Positions 49,701 to 58,600 of a stretch of DNA of 64,000 nt are shown here, one piece after another. Source of the stretch: Nitrospira sp. (lineage in GTDB: Bacteria; Nitrospirota; Nitrospiria; Nitrospirales; Nitrospiraceae). The position numbers and the translations under genes were made by a program. A model generated the notes under the pieces. The model did no database searches and had not been told where the DNA came from. It saw only the letters and a program-made list of their open reading frames with translations. The stretch lies in the NCBI GenBank assembly GCA_018242685.1, contig JAFEBM010000015.1, positions 1-64,000 of the forward strand. The letters run 5' to 3'. The first letter of the stretch is position 1, and each line of letters starts with the position of its first letter.

Positions 49701-52609
49701 ACCGGCCGGGAAACAAGAGACTGATTGCCTACGTTGTCAGTGAAAGTTGTGTACGCAACGCCGCAGCCATCCGATCGTTCGCGGCCGAAACGCTGCCGGA
49801 CTACATGGTTCCTTCCGTGGTGATGTTCCTGGACGCGCTGCCGCTGACGCCGAACGGGAAGATCGATCGGAAGGCCTTGCCGACACCGGGAGACGGTGAG
49901 CTATCGCCCCACGACGGTGCGCCCTGCTCCGCGGTTGAAGAGATTCTGGCCGGGATCTGGGCAGAAATTCTCGGGGTCAAGCATGTCGGTGTCCACGACA
50001 ACTTCTTCGAACTCGGAGGCCATTCGCTCCTCGCGACGCAGGTCGTGTCCCGGATCCGTACCTCGTTCCAAATCGAGCTGCCGCTTCGAAGCCTTTTCGA
50101 GGCCCCAACGGTCGAGGCTCTGAGTGTCGTTATCGAGCAGGCCGATTCCGGTCGAGAAGAGACGCCGTTGGTGCCACTTGCGCCGGCCGAACGGCGCGGA
50201 CCGCTCGCGCTGTCCTTCGCTCAGCAACGGCTGTGGTTTCTGTCGCAGATGGAACAGGAAGGCTGGTCCTACAACCTACCGTTTGCCCTACGGCTGTCCG
50301 GTGCGCTCGATCACGCCGCCTTGTTGCACAGTTTCGAGCGGGTGGTCGCCAGACACGACACGCTGAGGACCACATTCCACGAGAGCGACGGCGAACCGGT
50401 GCAAGTCATCGGCGCGACGAGAGACTTTGCTTTGCCGCTTGATGACCTGAGCGGGCTGCCGGGAGACCGGTGGGAGAAGGCAATACGTAAAGCCGCCTCA
50501 ATGGAGGTCCGGCGACCGTTTCTGTTGGATCAGGACCGACCCATTCGCGCACGGTTGCTCCGTCTGGCCGAGCGGGAACATGTCCTGCTCGTCACGCTTC
50601 ATCATATCGCCGCGGATGCTTGGTCGATGACATTATTGGCCAACGAGGTCGCGGTCTTCTATCAGGCCGAGATTGGACGGGCAGGTAATACGGCCGACGC
50701 TCTGCCGCCATTGTTGGTGCAGTATGCGGATTTTGCCCATTGGCAACGGCAGTGGCTGCAAGGACCGGTGTTGGACGCGCATCTGGCCTACTGGAAACAG
50801 CGATTGGGCGTCAACCCGCCGGTCTTGAAATTGCCGACGGACCGGCCGCGTCCCGCCGTGCAGTCGTTCGGGGGCGCTCGTCACCTCTTTGCCGTCCCTG
50901 ATGAGCACGCCGATCGACTGCGCGCGCTGAGCCGCAAACAGGGCGTGACCCTGTTCATGACGCTCTTGGCGGCGTTCAACACGCTGCTCTTTCGCACGAC
51001 CGGACAGGAAGACATCTTGATCGGCACCGACGTGGCCAACCGCAATCGTCAAGAGACCGAAGGCTTGGTGGGATTCTTCGTCAATCTCCTGCCGCTCCGC
51101 AGCAATCTCGGTGGCAATCCCACGTTTCTAGAGCTGCTGACCCAGGTGAGGCGGACGGCCTTGGAGGCCTATGCGCACCAAGACCTGCCGTTCGAAAAGA
51201 TCGTGGAAGCGCTGAAGCTCAAGCGCGATCTGGGAAGCAACCCGCTGGTTCAAGCGCTCCTGGTGCTGCAAAACGCGCCGCCGCCGTCCATGGAGTTGCC
51301 GGGGTTGGAAGTCGGCGCGCTTGAGTTTGAAAGCGAAGTCGCAAGGTTCGATCTCGGATTGTTCATGGAAGACGCCGAGGAAGGCCTGACCGGCCTCTGG
51401 AAATACAGTACGGATCTCTTTGATGCCTCCACAATCGCCTCCCTATCGGAACGGTTCGTGACGCTGCTCGGAAACGCAGCCGCCCATCCGGAGGCACAAT
51501 TGTCCGTGATCGAGATCCTGTCGCCTGCGGAAAAGGAGTCTGCCATGATCGAATCCAAGCAACGAGCGGAGAACAAGTTCAAGCGGTTCAAAAGCATTCA
51601 ACCGAAGGCGGTGCACCTTGCACAGCGAACCCTGGTCGAGCGGAGGTATCTCGAATCGGATCAGCCTCTGCCGCTGGTCTTGCAGCCTGCGGTCGAGGAC
51701 GTGGATCTGGCCGCCTGGGCGCAGGACAACCGGACGACAGTCGAACAGGCATTGTTCGCACACGGAGCCATCCTGTTCCGAGGGTTCGCTCTTAAGGGTG
51801 CCGAGGATTTCGAGCAAGTCGCTCAGGCCTTGTGCCCCTCACTATTCGGCGAATACGGTGATTTGCCGCGCGAGAAAGCCGGGCGCCACCTCTATGGATC
51901 CACACCCTATCCGGCCGACAAGACGATTCTCTTTCACAACGAAAGCTCTCATCTGCACCGCTGGCCGTTGAAACAATCGTTTTTTTGCGTGCAGGCGGCG
52001 CAAGAGGGCGGGGAGACGCCTATCGTGGACTGCCGGAAAATGTGCGAACGTCTGCGGCCTGAGCTTCGCGAAAAAATTGAAAAGCAGGCATTGATGTACG
52101 TGAGGAATTTCACGCCGGGATTCGACGTAAGCTGGCAGGGCTTTTTCCACACCGAAGACAAGGCTGCCGTCGAAGAGACGTGCCGGCAGCACGGTGTTGA
52201 ATGGGATTGGACGCTGGACGGAGGGCTACGGACCAGACAAATCTGTCCGGCGATCGTCAAGCATCCGAGAACCGGCGACCGGGTATTCTTCAACCAAATT
52301 CAACTGCATCACATTTCGTATCTGGAGCCGGCGGTCCGGAATTCTCTGGTCGATATGTTGGGCATCGAACGGGTGCCGCGCAACGTCTACTTCGGGGACG
52401 GCTCTCCGATCGATGACGAGACGGCGGCGGAAATCGGCGAGCTCTACGAGCGGACGTCGGTGCGGTTTCCTTGGCGGAAAGGAGATCTGCTCATGCTCGA
52501 TAACATGCTGGTGGCCCACGCCCGTTCGCCGTTCGTCGGTCCGCGGAAGATCGTCGTGGCCATGGGGGAGATGATCAATCAACGGGATGTGCATGCAGTG
52601 AGCGCGTAG
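43715..52609 (+). CDS. NRPS: C - A(Asp) - T - C - A(Dab) - T - C fused to a SyrP/TauD-type hydroxylase
   Basis: The product is 2964 residues. The first C domain (LSPLQEGLLFH, HHILLDG at 144) follows the epimerase of the previous protein and fits a D-donor type. A1 reads DLTKIGHIGK, an aspartate code, carrier Ser1022. The second C domain has HHILTDD at 1232 (Gly changed to Asp). A2 reads DIWELTADDK (Dab), carrier Ser2104. A third C domain follows (HHIAADA at 2296). From about 2620 to the end there is a Fe(II)/2-oxoglutarate hydroxylase with His2741-x-Glu2743 (FHNESS) and His2935 (VAHARSPF). The last C domain has no A-T partner in this protein; the module is completed by the next gene, whose first A domain also codes for Asp. 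The fused hydroxylase is therefore placed to act on that Asp. Confidence 0.93.
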   Translation: MRKKKDIESIHYLSPLQEGLLFHAVSDTNTDPYFTQTGFVIEGELDLDPFEQAWQKVMERHPILRTGFVWDSVKQPMQVARRGMRVPLQILDWRTCNGRQRDEALARFLSDDRRKPFDLLTPPMMRLTLIRIEDNCWYFINSHHHILLDGWSVALLLKDVLTYYDALTNKRLPVLSPVRPYSEYLSWLQRRNLDAAETFWRTSLTGFTTPTALPLESPQCVALEELKSLPYAEQEVRLSKAEVETLTAAAKRHRLTLNTLVQGAWSILLHRCTGDREVLFGATVSGRPAELPGSDVMVGLFINTLPVRVSIPPDAKLGDWLGSLQEQNSLLRQYEWTPLSKIQRWSDVPGGQPLFNSIVVFESYPEDESDTDQLGLRITPMAPHWQDAEYVLTAGRNNYPLSLMVEPAAQVRLILSYARERFAHKDITRLLGYYRTLLMAIAERTEIRLEELSPLSDAERSRLLTDWNRTTVLVDGACVHERIERVAHEQPAAVAVVYEGESLTYGELDSRVDQLARYLQKLAVGPDVRVGLCVERSLDLIVGLLGVLKAGGAYVALDPKLPKERLAFMLSDSGARVVLMQAASGELFQESDVRQVYLDRDWEKISTGAYQPLQRDVRPENLAYVIYTSGSTGRPKGVAVEHRQVVNYVSGLLARLSLDQKASFATLSTVAADLGNTSIFGSLCSGRTLHVLSVDRGFDPDAVAEYMATNRIDVMKIVPSHLAGLLEAGRSEQVLPQRCLILGGEAVHSSLVERIRALAPDCEIINHYGPTETTIGVLTHRIEAELNRHTVIPIGRPLANSQVFILNPDGQPTPVGVSGELCIGGDGLARGYLDRPDLTAERFVPNPFNGRAGGRLYRTGDRGRYRPDGTVEFQGRVDNQVKVRGFRIELGEIETQLRNDGQVKDAVVVVRPEADGTKQLVAYVAAPADLDLDSVRSRLAVHLPDYMIPSTITVLEALPLTANGKIDRAALPDPEQAQTPRNGTYVAPRSDIETTLAQIWADVLHLDRVGIHDNFFSIGGDSIRSLQVVARAHKSGIKLTPKHLFEHPTVAAAAAVAATARAEAAGGSVTKDYSLSGLEPAEIEALFPDRSAIEDLYPLTPMQEGMLFHTLLNPGSGMYLMQQHYTWNGPLKLDRLVEAWGRVIDRHPILRTAYIWKDLKRPLQVVQRRIDLKEAVYALDWRDSSAAEQKDRLIRTLETELAEGFDMSRAPLMRIRLIRTGEESYHIVRSFHHILTDDWCFSILMMEVLSYYEALLEGRSIDLPSPRPYRDYIAWLQRQDLGAAETFWRKELEGFSDPTSLGVERISSPRQEAVSEVGDEFGELSEQVTERLTTLAQQQGLTLNTFLQGAWALLLSRYSDSNDIVMGVTVAGRPTELEGVESIVGLFINSLPLRVQITPSAPVLGWLKGLLAANYRIRQYEYPPLVQIQQWSEIPKGQALFKSLVVFENAPVDPRLGEQVGEVSLEFDHDRVHTNYPMTVVAYPGPRLGMRLSYDRRLFEPEAVRRMVGHLSHLLEAMAMQPETRLCDLSLLSTEERTQLLVEWNRTTAERPEEKGFAELFEVQVKRTPAAVAAIDDERSITYQDLNRAANRVAHALRRRGIGPDRIVALLHTRGIDLLIMILGVLKAGGAYLPLDPHHPSARAAQILETSRTALLLTVREYAASAEAAIAAAPESTTPLVLLDLLMKETGADDNPPRLGTSAKLAYVIFTSGSTGAPKGAMVEERGMVNHLLSKIPALSLSESDVIAQTASHCFDISVWQFLTGLLCGACIRILPDDLVRDPQRLLREIKRSGITVWETVPSLLVAGLDGPVVPLSSLRWLLATGEAVTPELCRLWFSRYPSIPLMNAYGPAECSDDVAVHAVTGSLPEGATHVPIGRPIPHLQLYGLDGNGEPVPLDVAGELYIGGIGVGRGYLNDPAKTASAFVPDPFATEPGLRLYRSGDLARFRSDGTLEFLGRRDHQVKIRGYRIELGEIEARVVQHPQVQEAVVTVEEDRPGNKRLIAYVVSESCVRNAAAIRSFAAETLPDYMVPSVVMFLDALPLTPNGKIDRKALPTPGDGELSPHDGAPCSAVEEILAGIWAEILGVKHVGVHDNFFELGGHSLLATQVVSRIRTSFQIELPLRSLFEAPTVEALSVVIEQADSGREETPLVPLAPAERRGPLALSFAQQRLWFLSQMEQEGWSYNLPFALRLSGALDHAALLHSFERVVARHDTLRTTFHESDGEPVQVIGATRDFALPLDDLSGLPGDRWEKAIRKAASMEVRRPFLLDQDRPIRARLLRLAEREHVLLVTLHHIAADAWSMTLLANEVAVFYQAEIGRAGNTADALPPLLVQYADFAHWQRQWLQGPVLDAHLAYWKQRLGVNPPVLKLPTDRPRPAVQSFGGARHLFAVPDEHADRLRALSRKQGVTLFMTLLAAFNTLLFRTTGQEDILIGTDVANRNRQETEGLVGFFVNLLPLRSNLGGNPTFLELLTQVRRTALEAYAHQDLPFEKIVEALKLKRDLGSNPLVQALLVLQNAPPPSMELPGLEVGALEFESEVARFDLGLFMEDAEEGLTGLWKYSTDLFDASTIASLSERFVTLLGNAAAHPEAQLSVIEILSPAEKESAMIESKQRAENKFKRFKSIQPKAVHLAQRTLVERRYLESDQPLPLVLQPAVEDVDLAAWAQDNRTTVEQALFAHGAILFRGFALKGAEDFEQVAQALCPSLFGEYGDLPREKAGRHLYGSTPYPADKTILFHNESSHLHRWPLKQSFFCVQAAQEGGETPIVDCRKMCERLRPELREKIEKQALMYVRNFTPGFDVSWQGFFHTEDKAAVEETCRQHGVEWDWTLDGGLRTRQICPAIVKHPRTGDRVFFNQIQLHHISYLEPAVRNSLVDMLGIERVPRNVYFGDGSPIDDETAAEIGELYERTSVRFPWRKGDLLMLDNMLVAHARSPFVGPRKIVVAMGEMINQRDVHAVSA

Positions 52610-52614
52610 AAGCC

Positions 52615-55600
52615 ATGCAATCAAACGTTGATATTCAAGGATTCCGGCTTTCTCCCCAACAAAAGCGCCTGTGGGCGCTTCAGCAGACGTTCGGAACCGC
52701 CTGTGCGCAGGGAACGTTGGTGATCCGGGGCGCGCTGGACTGCGCCCGCCTCGAACGGGCTGTGGACGCTGCGGTGGCCAAGCACGAAGCGTTTCGAACC
52801 TTGTTCTGTAGAGAGTCAGGCGTAAAAGTTCCGTTGCAGGTGATCGCTGAGGAGAGCAAGCCCGCGTGGAAGACCATCGAGCTACAGGCGGAAGACTCGG
52901 CGACACAGGTGGCGAAGCGGAATGAGTTGCTGGAGGACGATCGCCGCCAAAGGATCGACTGGGAGCAGGGCCCCTTGGTCCGCTGCACCCTCTGCCGGCT
53001 GTCGGACCGCGAGCATTGGCTCCTCATCAGTCTTCCTGCCATGTGTGCCGATGCTCGGACGCTTCATAACTTAGCCGGGGAAATCGCCGCCGGTTACGGC
53101 GCCGTGGGACGGCATGAACCGGACGAGGAGCCGGTCCAGTACACGCAGTTTGCGGAATGGCAGAATGAGTTGCTCGCGGAGGAGGATGCGGCCAAGGGTC
53201 GGCAGTTCTGGCGAGAGGTGCTGGACGATCCGGCTCCGATTATCTTGCCATTCGAGCAAATGGGAGAAAAGACAGCCGGCTGGCGGACTGAAACTCTTGT
53301 CTGGAATCTGGATACAGAAGTCGTTGCATCGTTGCTGGCCCTATCCACACGGCATGAGACGCTGATCGAAGCGTTGATATTGGCGGCCTGGCAGACCGTG
53401 CTCTGCCGAGTGGGCGGCCGCCGAGAATATCTCATGGCTCTGCTTAGCGACGGGAGAAAGTACGACGAGCTGGATCGGGGGATGGGACTGTTTGCCAAAT
53501 GGGTTCCTCTACGGTGCCGGGTCGATCCGGACCAATCATTTCAGGAACTGGCTACTGAGGTCACGACCGATCAGCAGCACCTGCGTGAGTGGCAGGAGTA
53601 CTTCATGTGGGACAGCGCGGCGGAAGAGATCTGCTCTGCGGCGACGGAGTTGGTGGGATTTGAGTTTGAGACGGTGGAACCGCTCGCACATACCGTAGAC
53701 GTTGTCTTCTCATTTGAGCCGGCGGCTGTCCGGTTCGAACCGCTCAAGCTGATCTTAAGCTGTATGAGAAGGAATCAGTTGATTCAATTGCGTTTGCAGA
53801 CGGATCCTGGACTGGTTCATTCGGCGGCGCTTCCGATCCTAAGCGAGGCCTTGACTGCACTACTTACTGCCGCAGCAACGCAACCGGAGACCAGTGTCGG
53901 GCTGCTGCCCTTGCTGGGCGAATCGCAACGGCGCCGATTGCTGCAAGCAGGCCGCAGCGCTATCCATTCGCGCTCAGCCGGTCGATCCCTTCAGCACCTC
54001 TTCGAAAGCCAAGCAGCGGCGCGGCCCGATGCGATCACCGTTGTGTGCGGTGATTGCCGCCTGACCTATGCCGAGTTGAATGCCAAAGCCAACCAAATCG
54101 CGCATGGTCTGAACCGGATGGGAGTCGAGCGAGGCGATCTGGTGGGATTATGTGTCGAGCGCTCAGTCGAAATGGTGGCGGGATTGTTGGGCGTGCTCAA
54201 AGCCGGTGCGGCCTACGTACCGCTCGATCCGGACAATTCTCCAGCGCGTCTGACGTTCGAAGTCTCGCAGGCCGGGATCGCTGTCATCCTGACGCAGGAG
54301 AAATGGCGGCAGCGGCTGCCTGCCACCTCGACATCGGCGCGTTGTCTGGATTTCCACGACTGGACCTTCGCGGAGGAGCCATCACACAATCCAAATCAGT
54401 CGGTTCACCCGATGGAATTGGCCTATGTGATCTATACCTCCGGATCCACCGGCGTCCCGAAAGGCGTCGCCGTTACCCATCTGGGAGTGTTGAACTACAC
54501 AGACTTCATCCGTCGTGTCTTAGGGGCGGAGGCGGACCTGAATTATGCGACTGTTTCGACACTCGGCGCTGATCTCGGCAACACCGTGATCTTTGCTTCA
54601 CTCGCGTCAGGCGGATGCCTGCATGTAATTGGATACGACCGGGCCACCGACGGACGGAAGTTCGGGGACTATTGCGCGAAGCATCCGATCGACGTGCTGA
54701 AGATAGTGCCTGTCCATCTCCAGTCGTTGCTCGCTACGGCGGAGGGCTCCGAGGTGCTGCCCAGGCGGCTGCTTGTGCTCGGCGGGGATGTCTTGTCTCA
54801 CGCGCTTGCCGACCAAGTGACGGCGTCCGGCCGCTGCCGCTTGTTGAACCATTATGGGCCGACGGAGACCACGATCGGGTGTCTGACCTTCCCGGTCGAT
54901 CTGCATCATGAAGCCGCAATGCTTTCCGCAACTGTGCCGATCGGCTGGCCGATCGACAACGCGGAAGCCTATATTCTGGACGAGCAGCTCGATCCGGTGC
55001 CGGTCGGTGTGCCGGGTGAACTCTATCTCGGCGGGGCGGGGCTGGCACGTGGTTATCTTGGACGGCCCGATCTCACGGCCCAACGGTTCGTACCCCATCC
55101 TCTGACGTCTGAACCGGGGAACCGTCTCTACAAAACGGGTGATCTGGCTCGTGTTCTTCCTGACGGGATGATCGAGTTTCTCGGGCGAACCGATTTTCAG
55201 ATCAAGCTCCGGGGTTACCGCATTGAATTGGGCGAGATTGAGGCGCGTCTTATCGAACATCCCGGCATTCAACAAGCGGTGGTGACGGCGCGTGAGAACG
55301 GTGCCGGTGAAAAATATCTCGTGGCCTACATTGTGTCGCGTGATTCTTCCGCTGAGCCTGCGGGATGGCGTGAGTTTTTGAAGGAGTGTTTGCCGGATTA
55401 TATGATTCCCACCGCGCTGGTCTGTCTGCCGGCGCTGCCGTTGAATCAGAACGGAAAAGTCGATCGGGCGCTCCTGCCGGATCCTGAGGCTTATCTGGCG
55501 TCGAACCGCCGCTATGTAGCGCCGCGCAATCCGGCGGAAGAAATGTTGATAGGCATCTGGGAGACCATTCTGAAGCGGGACCGGATCGGGATTCGTGACA

Positions 55601-58600
55601 ACTTCTTCGATCTCGGCGGACATTCGCTGCTGGCGACGCAAGTGATGGCACGGGTTCGCTCGGCCTTTCGTGTGGAATTGCCGCTGCGGACCATCTTCGA
55701 GGCAACGACGGTGGCCCAACTGGCGGAAGCGGCTGAGAGGGCCAAGGCGGAAGGACATTATGGCGACCCTGCCCCGCCCATTGTTCCGTCGGTCCGCAGC
55801 GGACCCGTACCACTTTCGTTTGCCCAGCAGCGCTTGTGGGTTCTGACCCAATTGGAACCGGACAGCGTTGCATACAATATTCCCATCGCTTTGCGCGTCA
55901 AGGGCCCGCTCAATCTCGATGCGCTGCAACATAGTTTCAACGCAGTCGTTCATCGGCACGAGGCATTGCGCACGGTCTTTCAAACGGTTGCGGGTGTGCC
56001 GGTGCAGGTTGTGGCCGAGTCTGTGACCCTCTCCGTGCCTCTCGTCGACCTCCGGCATCTGGCGGCAGAGGCCAGGGAGGAAGCGGCCATGAGGTTGGCT
56101 ACAGTGGAGGCGCAGCGGCCGTTTGATCTTCGATACGGGCCGTTACTCCGTGTGAATCTCATGAGGATGGATGAAGGCGAACATGTGCTGCTGCTTACGT
56201 TGCACCACATCGTCTCCGATGCCTGGTCGGCGCAAGTCTTGGTCCGCGAGGTCACGTCGCTGTATGCCGCGTACGTCGCTGGAGAACGGTCCCCGTTGCC
56301 CGATCTCCCCTTGCAATATGCGGATTTTTCCCAATGGCAACATGCCTGGATGGCCGGCACAGTGCTGGAACGGGAATTGGCGTATTGGAAGACCGCTCTC
56401 GGTGGGGATCTGCCGATCTTGAACCTTCCGACCGACCGGTCGAGACCGGTCCTCCAATCATCGCGAGGGGCATTGGTGACGAGGCTTATGCCACGTGACA
56501 TCTCGAGCGCGGTCGCCGCGTTAGGCCGCCGGATGGACGCAACGCTCTACATGACGCTGCTGGCGGGATTCGTCCTATTGCTCCTTCGCTGGACGGGCCA
56601 GCGGGATCTGATCGTCGGAACGCCGATCGCGAATCGGACCCGCAAGGAACTGGAGTTGCTGATCGGATTTTTCGTGAACACCTTGGCCATCCGCACGCAG
56701 ATCCCAAAAGGTGCGACGGTTGCCGACGTGATCCGACGGGTGCGGACGTCTTGCCTGGAGGCCTACTCGCATCAAGACACGCCGTTCGAGAAATTGGTGG
56801 AAGTTCTTCAGCCGAAGCGGGATGTCGGGCGATCGCCGATCTTCCAGGTGATGTTCGACCTGCAAAACGCCCCTGCCGCTGAGTTGAATGTGTCCGATCT
56901 CGATTTCGCTCCGCTCGAAATCGAGAATACGGCGGCGAAGTTTGATTTGTCGATGACCGTGCAAGAGATGGAGACAGGGCTGTCTGTGTCCATCGAATAC
57001 AATAGCGATCTCTTTGATGAGGCGACGATCACAAGCATGCTGGGTCAGTACGAACGTCTTCTCGCGGGGATGGCGGCTGAGCCTCAGGGCGAGGCCGAGC
57101 GTATCTCTTTGCTGAGTCAGGAAGAGCGTGAGCACATCCTGTTGGGGGGGCGTGCGGTACCGATAACCGATCCTGTCGGATCCGTACATGAAATGATCGA
57201 GCGTCAAGCACAACGGATTCCAGACGCCACAGCGATACAGTGGGAAAATCGGACACTTTCCTATCGAGAATTGAATGCGAAGGCTAATCAACTGGCCAGA
57301 TACCTGCGCGGGCAGGGCATCGGACCGGAGCAGCGGGTGGGAATCTGCATGGAGCGGTGCCCTGAAATGGTCGTGGCACTCCTGGGGATTCTGAAGGCCG
57401 GCGGAGCCTACGTGCCGATCGATCCCAGTTATCCTGGCGACCGCCAGAAGAGGTTGGGGATTGATGCCGATCTGAGTCTGGTGGTGACCCACGGTTCCTG
57501 TATGGAGAATCGGGAAGGCTATCCGTTTACGATCCTGCCCTATGACCGTATCCAGAACGACGCGACGGTTCTCAGCCAGGACAATCTCGAATCACGCATA
57601 GCTCCGTATCAGGCCTGCTACATCATTCATACGTCCGGTTCGACAGGAAAGCCCAAGGGAGTGATCGTCTCGCACCAAGCCGTCTCGCTTCATGTGGCGG
57701 CGGCCGCGGCACAATACGGCATCCGCATGTCGGATCGGATTCTTCAATTTGCATCGTTGAGCTTCGATGTTGCAGCCGAAGAACTGCTGTGCGCGTTGTT
57801 TCGAGGGGCGACGATCGTGTTGCAGCCCTGCAGGCTATTCGAGACGATTCCCGCCTTTCTGGATTTTCTCCACCGAGAGCGTATCAGTGTTGCGGGGTTG
57901 CCGGCGTCATATTGGCAACAGTGGATGGCGGAAGCGGATGAACCGGGACGAGACATCCCGGACCACCTGCGGATGCTTATTGTCGGGAACGAAGCCGTCT
58001 CAGCGGAAGATCTCGCCGTCTGGAAAAAGAAAGCGGACAGCCGCGTCCGTTGGTTGAATGCCTATGGGCCCACGGAAGCCACCATTACGGCCACGACGTA
58101 CGAAGCCGATCGAGCGCACATCTCGACCGGAACGGGAATCGTTCCGATCGGCCAACCTCTTTCAGGGCGCTTGATCTATATCCTGGACGAAGCGCTCGAA
58201 CCGGTTCCGTTCGGCATGCCGGGCGAACTCTATGTCGGCGGAGACAATCTGGCACGTGGCTATCTCCATGGTCCCGCTCAGACCGCGGTCTCGTTCTTGC
58301 CAGATGCATTCCGTGGTACACCGGGCAGTCGAATGTACCGAACAGGAGATCGTGCCAGACTCCGTGCCGACAATGTGATCGAATTCCTTGGTCGAATCGA
58401 CGATCAAATCAAAGTGCGCGGGTTTCGGGTCGAGCCAGGCGAAATCGAGGCGGTATTGAGACGGCATCCGGATATTCAAGAGGCCGCCGTTGTCGTTCGA
58501 AAGAATCTTGAAGATCGTGACATGCTTGTGGCCTATGGCCTACTTCGATTGGGGCACAATGGTGAAAGTGCTTCTCTACGTCAATGGATTGGACGGTCGC

